A stretch of DNA of 64,000 bases, taken from Lepturacanthus savala. Lineage: Eukaryota; Chordata; Actinopteri; Scombriformes; Trichiuridae. Within the stretch, counting starts at the first letter, position 1; every line of letters starts with the position of its first letter. This document shows positions 52,001-62,334 of the stretch, in pieces. Made by a program: the position numbers and the translations under genes. The notes under the pieces were generated by a model. That model was not told the DNA's origin and did not search any database. It saw only the letters and a program-made list of their open reading frames with translations. The stretch covers positions 24,854,098 to 24,918,097 of the forward strand of contig CM060470.1 of the NCBI GenBank assembly GCA_030544235.1. Direction: 5' to 3'.

Positions 52001-54996
52001 AGGTTACTCCAGACACAGAGTCCGGTTTAAAATGGCTGGACATGAAGGACTGATCCAGGAACTCGCCATGGAGCTGGGCAGGATCTCCTCCAGGAATCTG
52101 GGCAGAGATGACCGAGTGATAGGGGACCATGGGAAGGAAGCAAGGTAGAGTGCTGCCTGTTCCAGATTTGGTTAGGATGCTCAGAAATGGTTATTTAAGA
52201 CGGTAGACAAGAGTCTTAGTCAGCCTTATTTTCATTGGTCTGTAAGACATTTTTTTTTTTATTGGAATCCCACTGAAGAGTGTCTTTAAGCACTATAATA
52301 ATCTGATGTATTATAATAGCAGAAAAATCAATCAATCATAATAGCAGATAAATCAATATCATAATTAATTTAATGTCATAAACATGGTTTGATCTAACTG
52401 ATGACCACTGATCTAACAGGAAACATCTTCAATCAGCAGCTCTACCTAAAACTGCTCACCTTATCTTATAATAAAACACAAAAGGTTTTAATTTTTTATT
52501 TAATTTATTTTGAAATGAAAATGATAGTTCAACATCATTTACTTGACCATTGATCATTTTTATTGACCAGTTGTCTCTGTTAATATTCAGTATGCCTGGA
52601 GGAATTAACAGTTTCTGTGTGGAGTCGACTTCCCTCCAGTTATCTACTGAAGAGTATTAGTCCCACTGAAAATAAAATTAAGAGAATTTTTTGTATTCAT
52701 TGTAGAAAAAGTTGGAATTCTGAGTTTAACCTTGTGGAACAAATAAAAACATCTAATTTTGCCCCTATTTTTTTCAGTGGCCACAATACTCAGTATTTCT
52801 GTAGAAATCTGATCTGAACAACCAGTGTTTGTATGAAACTACTCCAGCAGCCACACTTCAGACATGACATGCATTTTTCATAGTAGTAAAATCTCGTTTT
52901 TTTGCCACATGTAATCATATCAAATCATATATAAAAAAAAGTACAAGTGTTAAGAATAAGCTTAATAATGTGTCTGAAATTAAATGTCAATAAGCAAAGA
53001 GTGAGGGAACTGAAATTTAATTTTACAACCTAAAAAAGAAACTTACAGGAAAAAAATGATCATAAAAACGTACAGTTTAAAGTGTAAGTGAAGGCTTGTC
53101 AATTGCAATGTCTGGTAGGATAATGGTGTCTTAGTGGGAGATTTGGAATTTTTTGAAATTGGCTCAGTAATGGCTTCAAAAGCAGCATAAATGTGATGTA
53201 AAAACAGAAAACCTACAAATACAGGTGCATACAATACACAATATGCCCTTACAGACTGTTAAGGCTCATTTAGTCTGTGATCATGCGGCAGAAAAACACT
53301 TTAATATAAGTTCTTCCTTTGAGTTTTTACCAAAAAAAAAAAAAAGTAGACTCAGCCTGTTAAGGACACGTGACATCAGAGGAATTAACTTTAATGGTTT
53401 AATATTTTCAGATCATTTCTTTATATTTCTGTTCTTCCTTCCCAACAAAACTGTTTCAATTCAACGGATAATAGTGAATAGTTAATGCAACATGCAACTT
53501 GCTTTTATAGAAAAAAAACACACAAACATGGAAACTTTCACTCTTAGTGTCTGGGGAGATTTTTTTTTTATCAATATCTGAAGTCAGGCAAAGTTGATGG
53601 AGAATATAGAGTATTTATTTTTACTTGCAATAACTCTGAATTCAAATTCACTCATGGACCGATCCAAGTCTGTAGATTTATAAATAAGTCTTGCATGTTG
53701 AATGTTGGGGAAAGTGTTAAAATTATGCTCTGAAGTTCCACTATATTTAATTTTTAAGATTCACCTTAAATTTACCGGAATTTCAAAGCAGTGTGCGAAA
53801 TACCCATCGACATTCGGGGGGGTCCCCCATCTCCGAATTGTTGCGCAATACTGATCAACATTATCTGTTGGCTAGACAATGCAAAGTTGTAAATTACGGT
53901 GCAGACACAATAACAAATGCTACCTATCTGCTGCGTTTAAAAGGCAACTGACCAATGACCAATTGTATGACACTATTTAACCACACATTTAGCAACTGCA
54001 ATTTATTTTTCATTTAGAAAGATATATCTTTCTACAAATACAAACTCAAGGTGGAAAACAACACAGTGGATGATAGTCTACAACAAGCCACACAGCACCA
54101 CAAGCTTAGAAAACATTGTAATGTTTATTGTAACAACAATAATATGTACTTTAATAATTTTATTTAATTTTAATGAATTTTGAGACCCCCCCAAAATTTT
54201 GCATTTGAGGCTTTCAGGGGGTCTCAAGGGTTAATCGGGGGGGTCCGACCCCCCCGGACCCCCGTATTTCGCACTCTGTTTCAAAGCATACAGTCAACAT
54301 GCAACTTCTGTGGACAGCGTCTGCTCCACCTGCAAATGAATAGGACTAAACATGGGATTCAAAGACTCCTTGAAGCTTCATGAAGTAAAAATAAATAGAA
54401 ACTAATTTTCTTTGTCTGACCTCAGATAATTGAAGTGATTTTCATAACAAAAAAATGTCCCAGACATTATTGAAATGAAATCAAGTGGCACATCACAGAA
54501 ACAGGATTGTAATGGGTTAATTTATCAATTTTGAATCATAACTGACGTGATGTAAAAAATAATCTGTAAATATTAAACCCTAAAAACATTATTCACAAGG
54601 ACTCAAGTCTGTAGAAACGGTTTGTAAGAGTTAAAGTGATCCTAGAAAAACTCTCTGCTCCTTCTAGTAGTGAAGCTCATTCATCCAACCATCATGAGGG
54701 AACATATTGTTCAGGGTTAATTTTGAACATATCACTCTCGTCTCTGCAGATTTCCCTACTTGGACGAGGATGTGGTGAGCTTCTTGAATTGTCTGCCCGT
54801 GTGTGAGAAGGCCGACCTGTCACTGCCTCGAGGTGTTGGGGAGAAACTCCTCCTGAGACTGGCGGCCAAGCAGCTGGGTCTCGGACCGTCAGCCGTCCTG
54901 CCCAAGAGAGCCATGCAGTTTGGCTCCCGCATCGCAAAGATGGAGGCAAGCCACGAAAAGGCCTCTGACAAATGCACCAGACTCTTCACTGAGTAA
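49086..54996 (+). CDS. asnsd1: Asparagine synthetase domain-containing protein 1
   Basis: Three coding exons: 49086-50507, 51963-52144, 54750-54996; phases close, 616 residues (human 643). The N-terminal class II glutamine amidotransferase-like domain starts MCGIFF, so Cys2 would be exposed as the N-terminal nucleophile after Met removal. It has RRGPNSS and the VWNGEVFGG and RGPWGFVYY motifs. The C-terminal asparagine synthetase-like domain has a PP-loop SGGIDS at residues 320-325 and TGIGADEQLAGYSRH after the first intron, then GRDDRVIGDHGKEARFPYLDE and LPKRAMQFGSRIAKME. The linker around residues 355-375 is Lys-rich and low complexity. Enzymatic activity of ASNSD1 is not established. It is the second cistron of the asdurf mRNA; the ATG has A at -3. 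Reading through the first donor adds 26 codons to a stop at 50588, a possible intron-retention product. Confidence 0.96.
51310..51795. repeat. Dispersed repeat pieces in asnsd1 intron 1
   Basis: A plus-strand piece (tatctgaaccaatatgaagc, 51318 onward) and an inverted piece (read on the minus strand, gtttatctgaagctccagct near 51795) share blocks with 44006-44120. The inverted piece also carries tagtgccaaattcac. Family not named. Confidence 0.4.
53789..54278. mobile_element. hAT-type non-autonomous element, 490 bp, with TSD
   Basis: Termini read inward are CAGTGTGCGAAATAC (left) and CAGAGTGCGAAATAC (right), 14 of 15 identical, each followed by a C/G-run rich in ggggggtcc. The flanks carry an exact 8 bp duplication tttcaaag (53781-53788 and 54279-54286). 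Eight-bp duplication and CAG termini mark a hAT element. The interior is AT-rich and has no transposase. It is in asnsd1 intron 2. Confidence 0.9.
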
Positions 54997-55043
54997 TTGG
55001 ATCATTGGTTGTAATACAGAGAACGTAAAGAAGTCATTTTAAA

Positions 55044-55049
55044 AATAAA
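55044..55049 (+). terminator. Candidate asnsd1 polyadenylation signal
   Basis: AATAAA 48 nt after the asnsd1 stop. A second AATAAA is at 55120-55125. Both lie within the 164 bp between the convergent stops of asnsd1 and the nucleotidyltransferase gene, so the latter's 3' UTR probably overlaps the asnsd1 3' end on the other strand. Confidence 0.55.
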
Positions 55050-55160
55050 ATATTCATTATAGAAGTACATTCATTTCAGCTTTACACTATTTTGGCCTTT
55101 AAGATTTTTAACATTGCACAATAAAGATCCTAAAAATACTTCTATTCATTCTTGTTACCA

Positions 55161-58100
55161 CTACACCATGTAAGACTTGACATGTTGAAGTCTTTCTTTG
55201 AAGTAAAGGTCACATTCGGTATAAGACGACAGGTTTCCAACATCAAAACGCCCAGAGATCGGATGAACGTGAACTGGTTTCCTGCAAGTACAAACGGTAA
55301 TTTATGGTTATATGCAGACATTTGCCTTGATTTAATGTAAACTGTTGAGAGTGTATATACATGTATAAAAAAAATATTACATATCCTGCCTCACAAAGCA
55401 GGAAAAAGTTTTATACTAAACTATTGTGTGTATACAACCCAGTAGAAGTTACCTTGGAATGAGCCAAGACACAAAGTTTCCTGGAGCATCTTTGTCTTCA
55501 ATAGGAGCTTCCTGTGGTGTGAACACGTTTGGTATCTTATTAATACTACGACACATTCTTAATTCATGAATATGTAGTGACTGATTGATACATATACCCT
55601 TTTTTCCTCAAGGAAGGTATCCAAAAGAGGAAGGCTGTTCTTTGAAAACACATAGAAGCAGGGGCACTAAAGGTAAACAATAGAAAACATTAACATGTTT
55701 TCTTAAAGAGATGTAACAATTTAATGTAATAATCATTTATATTTTTCAAGAAAAATACACGAAATATGCTGGGTGCAGCTTTTCAAATGTTCAAAATTGT
55801 GTAAACATTTTTGGTCTGTTTGTACAAATAAAGACATCAGACTGATGAATGACTAATTTTATACATTTTATAAAATCTAGAATAGGCAAACACTGAGATA
55901 AAAATAGTTAAATGCAGCCTTAAGGATATGGTATAAATGATTAGAATAATGCATTTAAAAAAAAAGCTGAGCATTGGTGCACGTCAAATAAATCTGTAAC
56001 CAACATACGTTGTGTCACAGTGTTTGAGAAAACACGTCTATTATTGTGTCCTTATTCCGAAAGATAATCTGAGAGATTTTACATTGCTGGGTAAAATTAT
56101 TTCTTAATAAATATAAACATGATAATGGGTGATGTATGATCTCTATGTCAACATTAACTAACTATTATAAAACATGTCTTTATGAAATATCCTAAATTCA
56201 TTGCTGCAATAAGTAAGGTAATGTTTTACACTGGACTTTAAACTCAGGTCTGTTAATTTTCAGTCAGGATTCTTAACTTTACCTCCATGTGTTTGGAGTT
56301 AAACTGACTTTTAGCTTCAAATTGTTTGAGGGATTTTCAATTCTGTAATAAAAGAACAGCATATGACTAGGAGCCTTTTTAAGACATCCACAATTAATTA
56401 CTTAATTGATCAGAAATTGAATTAGCAACTATTCTGTTAATCCTTTTGTTTTTAAGCAAAAACATCAAAATGGTTCAATTCTTGAATACAGATTAATAAA
56501 ATGAGTAATATGAATAAATTACCTTTTGCCGTTTGAAATTATATTTTTTTTAAATTAATCTGGCATTTTGATGAAGAAAAAAACAATCATTAGATGGATA
56601 GATAGTAAAACTAATCATTACATGCACCCTAATATATTATGTGTCTCATTATTTTAGAACAATTCAACATGAAATGGCAGAAACTTCTGTTCTGACAAAG
56701 AGCAAAATGTTGAAGTCGTATGTCACCGACCGTGTGAAGTGTCATGGATGAGTGTGTCAGTGTAACTGACACATACAGATTAAAACTGAGTATAAAAAGG
56801 CTCCAATCCTAATCTATTGTTTGTTCCCTACATTTAAAACACTTTATCCCCATAGTCTCTTTCATTTCAAACTCTTTAGTGCTGAGATTTCACAGCTAAC
56901 AGCAATAAATGTGTTGGCCTTAATGCTTTCTGCACTGTGAGAACACAGACTTTAATAGTTATTTCTCATTTTTTACCTCTCCATTAAAATCAAATATTAA
57001 ATCTTGCATGTCCATTTGAACAGTTTTAACTTATTTATGATGTACGATGAACTTACTGCTCTTCTTGACTTTGTCTCAGAAGGAAAAGGTTTTTCCTTCA
57101 TACAGAGAACGCGCAGATCGCTGTCCACTTCCAGTATCCCATATTTCTGAGTTTCTGTACAAATAAAAACAGAAAAATCCAAGTAAATTGAACATGAGAC
57201 AAAAGGCATGTTTGATGTGTTGATGATCTTAACCTTCAGGTTACACATCAGGCAAGTTGAATCTGCACAGTTATCAGCAACAGCCTGAATAGTTGGTTCT
57301 GATTAAGGCAGAAACTAATGATTATGTTCTCAATTAATTGCTTCGTCTATAGCCTCACACACAAAGATATTCAGTGCACAAAACAACAAATACTCAGAAA
57401 TGAAAAGCTGGAATGGGAGAATATTTGATGTTTTATCTTGAAAATTACTGACGTCATGTAATTGATCATTTTTTCATCTCACTGCAGTCATAGTTCTATG
57501 CATGCACACAGCTTTGAAATCATTTCTGTCCTCATGAAAGCAGCTGAACCAAAGCTTTAGAAACTCACCCTCGTCTTTACACTGGTACGACAGCAGCAGA
57601 CAGTTGTCTTCACACTGTGTTTGCAGGTCAGAAAATCTCTCTCTAACTTTACTGAGGCTGAAATCTTCTTTGAAGAGGGTGTCACTGTTGACGATTTTAT
57701 TTTTAATGTTATGTTTTATGCAGAAGGAAAATAGATATAAAAGCTTCCACTAAAAAACATTTTTATCTTATGACCATGTGTTGTCCAAAATATTTTTAAA
57801 TCTAAACATAAAGAGAACGAGTCATTCTTTAATTACAATACAAATAAAACCTTTCATTTTCTATTTCATTTAACTAACATAACTCACCAAGCTGATCCTG
57901 CCTTTTAATATCAACATTACCAAACCATTATTTGAAAAAAATAACCATCAGAAAAATAGATAATGTATCAAGTATCAATCATATAAGTTCAGTGAACTCA
58001 CCCCCCAATAACTATGACGTGATCGTCTATGTTGAAGTGTTTCACTGTGAGCTGCAGACAGGCCACAGCACCGAGACGCTCCTAGTGGACCAGAATAAAA

Positions 58101-59790
58101 CCTCAGAAGAACTGAAACACTCCACAAGTCACAGCAATCCAAACAAAGAGTTATGATCACAGTCCTAAATTAGCAGGCAAGTTAGCACGATGTCAGTGAA
58201 AACAGGAATTATAAAACTTACATCATTGCTTCTGGTCTGATCACTGAGAATCTTTACATTTGAGAAATGTGCTGCCCACTCTTCAAATGCTGTTTGGTAA
58301 AGAGCGTTGGTCTGTGGAGAGAAAAATCAGTGGAGTGAACTTTGACCTGTACAGGAAAAATATCTGATCAGGCAACATTTGAGATATTAACTGAAAAAAT
58401 ATTTCTATTCATCCTAAAATCCTATATTTATCCCATATTTATACATAATGTGACCAACCATTGGGACAAAAACCTTATTTATATTTATTGTTTAAAAATA
58501 TATTTTATAAGATTAAAGTGTTAGCTATTAAACCTTGTGACAGACCGACCTCCCAGTGATTTACTTTGTTCTTAAATAGCATATTTTAGCTGCTAAGGAG
58601 GCACAGGAAGTTCTAATAATATAATATACAACATGAAGGAATGTTTATTATAGTTTAATATCAATCATTGGTGACACCTGTTCACCTTCTAGCTCAATGA
58701 TCATTTTTTGTAAACTTTATTGCAAACTTGAAAAACTACAATCAGAATATACATAGAAAAAGACAAGTGGAGCAAAACCAAAACAATGAAACAATACACT
58801 ATTAAATAAAATTATATAATCCAAATAATCATTATAAATGAAACAACTAAAAAAAGTACTTTTCATCTTGGACTAAGTGAAATGAGTTTTTTAAGCAAAA
58901 CAATGTGTGCCCATTTTTCTTGTTTGTCATTAATTTTAAGGAATCTATATAAAAATTAAATTCTTTCATGAAGACATTAAAATTCGCCAGGGATTTGGAG
59001 AACTTTGTCTTGTAGATGTGAAATTTACCTATAAGAATAATGAGATTTACTATGAAACAAACAGATTTATCATTACACACAAATGTTGAAATAGCATCTT
59101 TGTGTCCTATTGTTATGCACTGTTTAATTTTATCATCAACACAATTTTCCATGTTCCACCAAAATACAGATGATGATGGGCAAATACAAAATAAATGCTA
59201 AACTGTTTCTGGGTCATCTCCAGGTATTTAGTAGTAGAAGTATTTTTAGAAGTATTTAATCTCATTTAATTTTCACCTTTTAAACAACTGTTTAAATTGT
59301 AACTTGAAGTTTTATATAAAGCACTCTGAATTACTTTGTTGTTAAAATGTTCTATACAAATAAATATGCCTTGTCTGAATCATCTTAATATTAAAATGGT
59401 TAATTTCACATATGTTCATTTCTACCTCACAAAATACACAACACACAACGAAGATGAAGAGTTTTATCCTGGAAAACAACTAGATCTTTAAACTTTAAAA
59501 CGGGTCAGGTTGACCCATAACATAACAGGAGGGTTAATCATGGCTGCTGTGATAAAAGCTCGTTACTCAGCAACAGTGAAGTGATCGTTTCTACTTACAA
59601 CGACATAGATGTGGTCCACGCAGCGGGACGCGGTCAGGGCTTCGACCCAGTGGGAGATTAACGCGCAGCGACCCACCGGCAGCAGCGGCTTGGCTCTACC
59701 GACCAGGTGAGCGAATTTCCCGCTGCTGTCAGCCGCCACATCCCGCTGCAGCCTGGTCCCGTAGCCGGCGGCGAGAACCACGGCTTTCAT
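55161..59790 (-). CDS. Bacterial-type sugar nucleotidyltransferase, 274 aa
   Basis: A complete gene of eight exons on the minus strand: 59790-59599, 58311-58222, 58081-58002, 57684-57569, 57154-57057, 55666-55598, 55511-55453, 55281-55161; phases close, 274 residues. It carries the motif set of the NTP_transferase fold (RmlA/GalU-like pyrophosphorylases): AAGYGTRL at residues 7-14 with the nucleotide-binding Gly-rich loop, KPLLPVG at 34-40, GGDTLF with the metal-binding type Asp122, KEKP at 179-182 and GRFDVGN at 245-251. Such enzymes join sugar-1-phosphate and NTP to NDP-sugar plus pyrophosphate; its sugar and nucleotide cannot be told from sequence. Length matches single-domain bacterial enzymes, without the C-terminal left-handed helix of GMPPB or GlmU. 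I recall an uncharacterised zebrafish relative (zgc:136439) but could not compare them. Tail-to-tail with asnsd1, 164 bp apart. Confidence 0.85.
58705..59220 (-). pseudogene. L1-clade LINE 3' end in nucleotidyltransferase intron 1
   Basis: Minus-strand sequence reads DDPETV-stop-HLFCICPSSSVFWWNM then a 101-residue frame containing FIVNLIILIGKFHIYKTKFS, the C-terminal signature of L1-type ORF2 proteins (ETxxHLFxxCP, then FWxxM, then LxxGKFxIHKxK). The end toward 58718 has tttattgcaaactt, a plausible 3' tail. 5'-truncated, with an internal stop; same orientation as the host gene. Confidence 0.6.
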
Positions 59791-59913
59791 TCCAAGCTCG
59801 GCCCTGACGTATTTCTACCGGAACCGTTATAAACCGCAGGCGACACGTTACCGTCAACACGGAACCAACGCCGGACAGTTATAAACATTCCGTAGTAGTT
59901 TAAGTCATTGTCT

Positions 59914-59923
59914 TCTCGCGAGA
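59914..59923. promoter_or_regulatory. TCTCGCGAGA promoter palindrome
   Basis: Exact palindrome TCTCGCGAGA, a known core-promoter element of CpG-rich vertebrate promoters bound by ZBTB33-type factors, 124 bp upstream of the nucleotidyltransferase ATG. The region 59800-60005 is CpG-rich and has ETS-like ttccgg sites (59816-59822 region and 59984). It marks this as the gene's promoter. Confidence 0.65.
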
Positions 59924-60332
59924 TTTGCCATCCTCGCGGGAGTCAAAGTCTGATGACGTGACATTTAGCTTCTGGTGGTAGCGCTTCCGGCTACGCTCCA
60001 AAAAAAGGAGCGTGTGTGAAGTGTTTGAGCACCAAAATAACCCAATAGATACTGAAAAATAAATGCATTTTCTTAATGGAAAGGGATAGAATTACATTAA
60101 TGGATTATTTCCCACAATTCCATGAAGATATTTTTATCTAGGCTATTTCTGTATTTATACATTTATTCAATTAATACTATACTGTACAAAAGAGTACTGA
60201 GAATTGTTTACACGAAAATACCAATAAGAATGTGTTATATCGTTTTGATTATTCAAAGTATTTTTTAAAAGAAATGTTATATTATTTAATAAAACTACCC
60301 ATGTGTGAATTCTATAATATGCACTGGACATA

Positions 60333-61807
60333 CAGGTCCTCCTAAAAAAATTAGCATATTGTGATAAAGTTCATTATTTTCTGTAATACACTGATAAACA
60401 TTACACTTTCATATATTTTAGATTCATTACACACCAACTGAAGTAGTTCAAGCCTTTTATTGTTTTAATATTGATGATTTTGGCAAAAAAGTAAAGAAAA
60501 ACCAAAAATCCCTATCTCAAAAAATTAGCATATTTCATCCGACCAATAAAAGAAAAGTGTTTTAATACAAAAAAATTCAACCTTCAAATAATTATGTTCA
60601 GTTATGCACTCAATAAGTCGGGACTCTTTTTGCAGAACTGACTGCTTCAATGCTGCGTGTCATGGAGGCAATCAGTCTGTAGCACTGCTGAGGTGTTATG
60701 GAGGCCCAGGATGCTTCGATAGCAGCCTTAAGCTCATCCACGGTGTTGGGTCTGGGGTCTCTCAACTTTCTCTACACAATATCCCCCAGATTCTCTATGG
60801 GGTTCAGGTCAGGAGAGTTGGCAGGACAACTGAGCCCAGTAATACCATGGTCAGTGAACCATTTACCGGTGGTTTTGGTACTGTGAGCAGGTGCCAGGTC
60901 GTGCTGAAAAATGAAATCTCCATCTCCATAAAGTTCATCAGCAGATGGAAACATGAAGTGCTCCAAAATCTCCTGATAGCTGCATTGACCCTGCCCTTGA
61001 TAAAACACAGTGGACCAACACCAGCAGCTGACATGGGACCCCAGACCATCACTGACTTTGGGTACTTGACACTGGACTTGCAGTCTTCCTCCAGACTCTG
61101 GCACCTTGATTTCTGAATGACATGTAAACTTTGCTTTCATATATGGAGCAACAGTCCAGTGCTGCTTCTCTGTAGCCCAGGTCAGGCACTTCTGCTGCTG
61201 TTTCTAGTTCAAAAGTGGCTTGACCTGGGGAATGCAGCACCTGTAGCCCATTTCCTGTACACGCCTGTGCACGGTGGCTCTGGATACTTCTGCTCCAGAC
61301 TCAGTCCACTGCTTTCGCAGGTCCCCCAAGGTCTGGAATCGGCCCTTCTCCACAATCTTCCTCAGGGATACAGCACTCTGGGAACAGCCTATTCCTTCAG
61401 AAATTTCTTTTTGTGTCCTACCCTCTTGCTTGAGGGTGTCAATGATGGCCTTCTGGACAGCAGTCAGATCGGCAGTCTTACCCATGATTGCGGTTTTGAG
61501 TAATGAACCAGGCTGGGAGTTTTTAAAAACCTCAGGAATCTTATGCAGGTATTTAAAGTTAATTAGTTGGTTCATATAATTAGGTTAATAGCTCGTTTAG
61601 AGTAACTTTTCATATGCTAATCTTTTGAGATAGGAATTTTGGGTTTTCATGAGCTGTATGCCAAAATCATCAGTACTAAAACAATAAAAGACCTGAAATA
61701 TTTCAGTTGGTGTGTAATGAATCTAAAATATATGAAAGTTTCATTTGTATCATTACATTATGGAAAAGAATGAACTTTATCACAATATGCTATTTGAGAA
61801 GGACCCG
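60333..61807 (-). mobile_element. Tc1-like transposon with long inverted repeats, decayed
   Basis: A 1475 bp element flanked by TA. The ends share more than 140 bp of imperfect inverted repeat: the left reads caggtcctcctaaaaaaatt then agcatattgtgataaagttc, and the right read inward cgggtccttctcaaatagc then atattgtgataaagttc. Both continue to tgatgattttggca. The interior holds a broken transposase on the minus strand (61575-60610). Confidence 0.9.
60610..61575 (-). pseudogene. Tc1-like transposase, frameshifted and stop-interrupted
   Basis: From ATG 61483 downwards: MGKTADLTAVQKAIIDTLKQ, then helix-turn-helix blocks EGIGCSQSAVS and RATVHRRVQEMGYRC. A stop follows LLN near 61205. After frame changes come VSDGLGSHVSCWCW and GDFIFQHDLAPAHSTK (second catalytic Asp) and SPDLNPIENLGDIV (catalytic Glu), then another stop after GDIV near 60772. 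DD34E family; clearly inactive. Confidence 0.85.
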
Positions 61808-61809
61808 TA

Positions 61810-62334
61810 GTTCAGTTTTAAAGGGCTGATTCACCTAAATTACAAAAAGCACAACACCTACTTCTTGTGGGATGTACCCATGCTGAGAGGTTTGGTTTAT
61901 TTAAGGTCTTGGAAGTGATAAATGTGCTACCAACATCACTATTACATGTTTTATTGAACCAATGTGTCAAATTTGTGAAATCATTTAAGTTTTCCATTTT
62001 CTCCAGTGGAGAAAGAAAACAAGTAGTGAGCTGAGAAAAAGTTGTTTTTTTTATTTTATTGTAGACATTTTCTACATTTATATCAACAGACACCAGGAAC
62101 TAATTATCCGCATCACAGTGTAATTTAGCAAAATTGAGATAACAGATTAATGCATAAATAATAGATAAACCTGTAAATTCAGTTTAATTACTGCAAATAT
62201 GTATATTTTCTATCTGGAAGTGCTTCTGATCAAGTAACATCAATCTATAATCATCCCTCTGATCTAGGTTTAGCATCGATCTATCATGAAGCTCACTCAA
62301 ACATTTGATTTCTGTTGCCACCATTTTAGAAGAA
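61810..62334. other. Between the Tc1-like element and gatd3
   Basis: AT-rich DNA downstream of the gatd3 stop. It should contain the gatd3 3' UTR (minus strand). No other feature seen. Confidence 0.4.
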
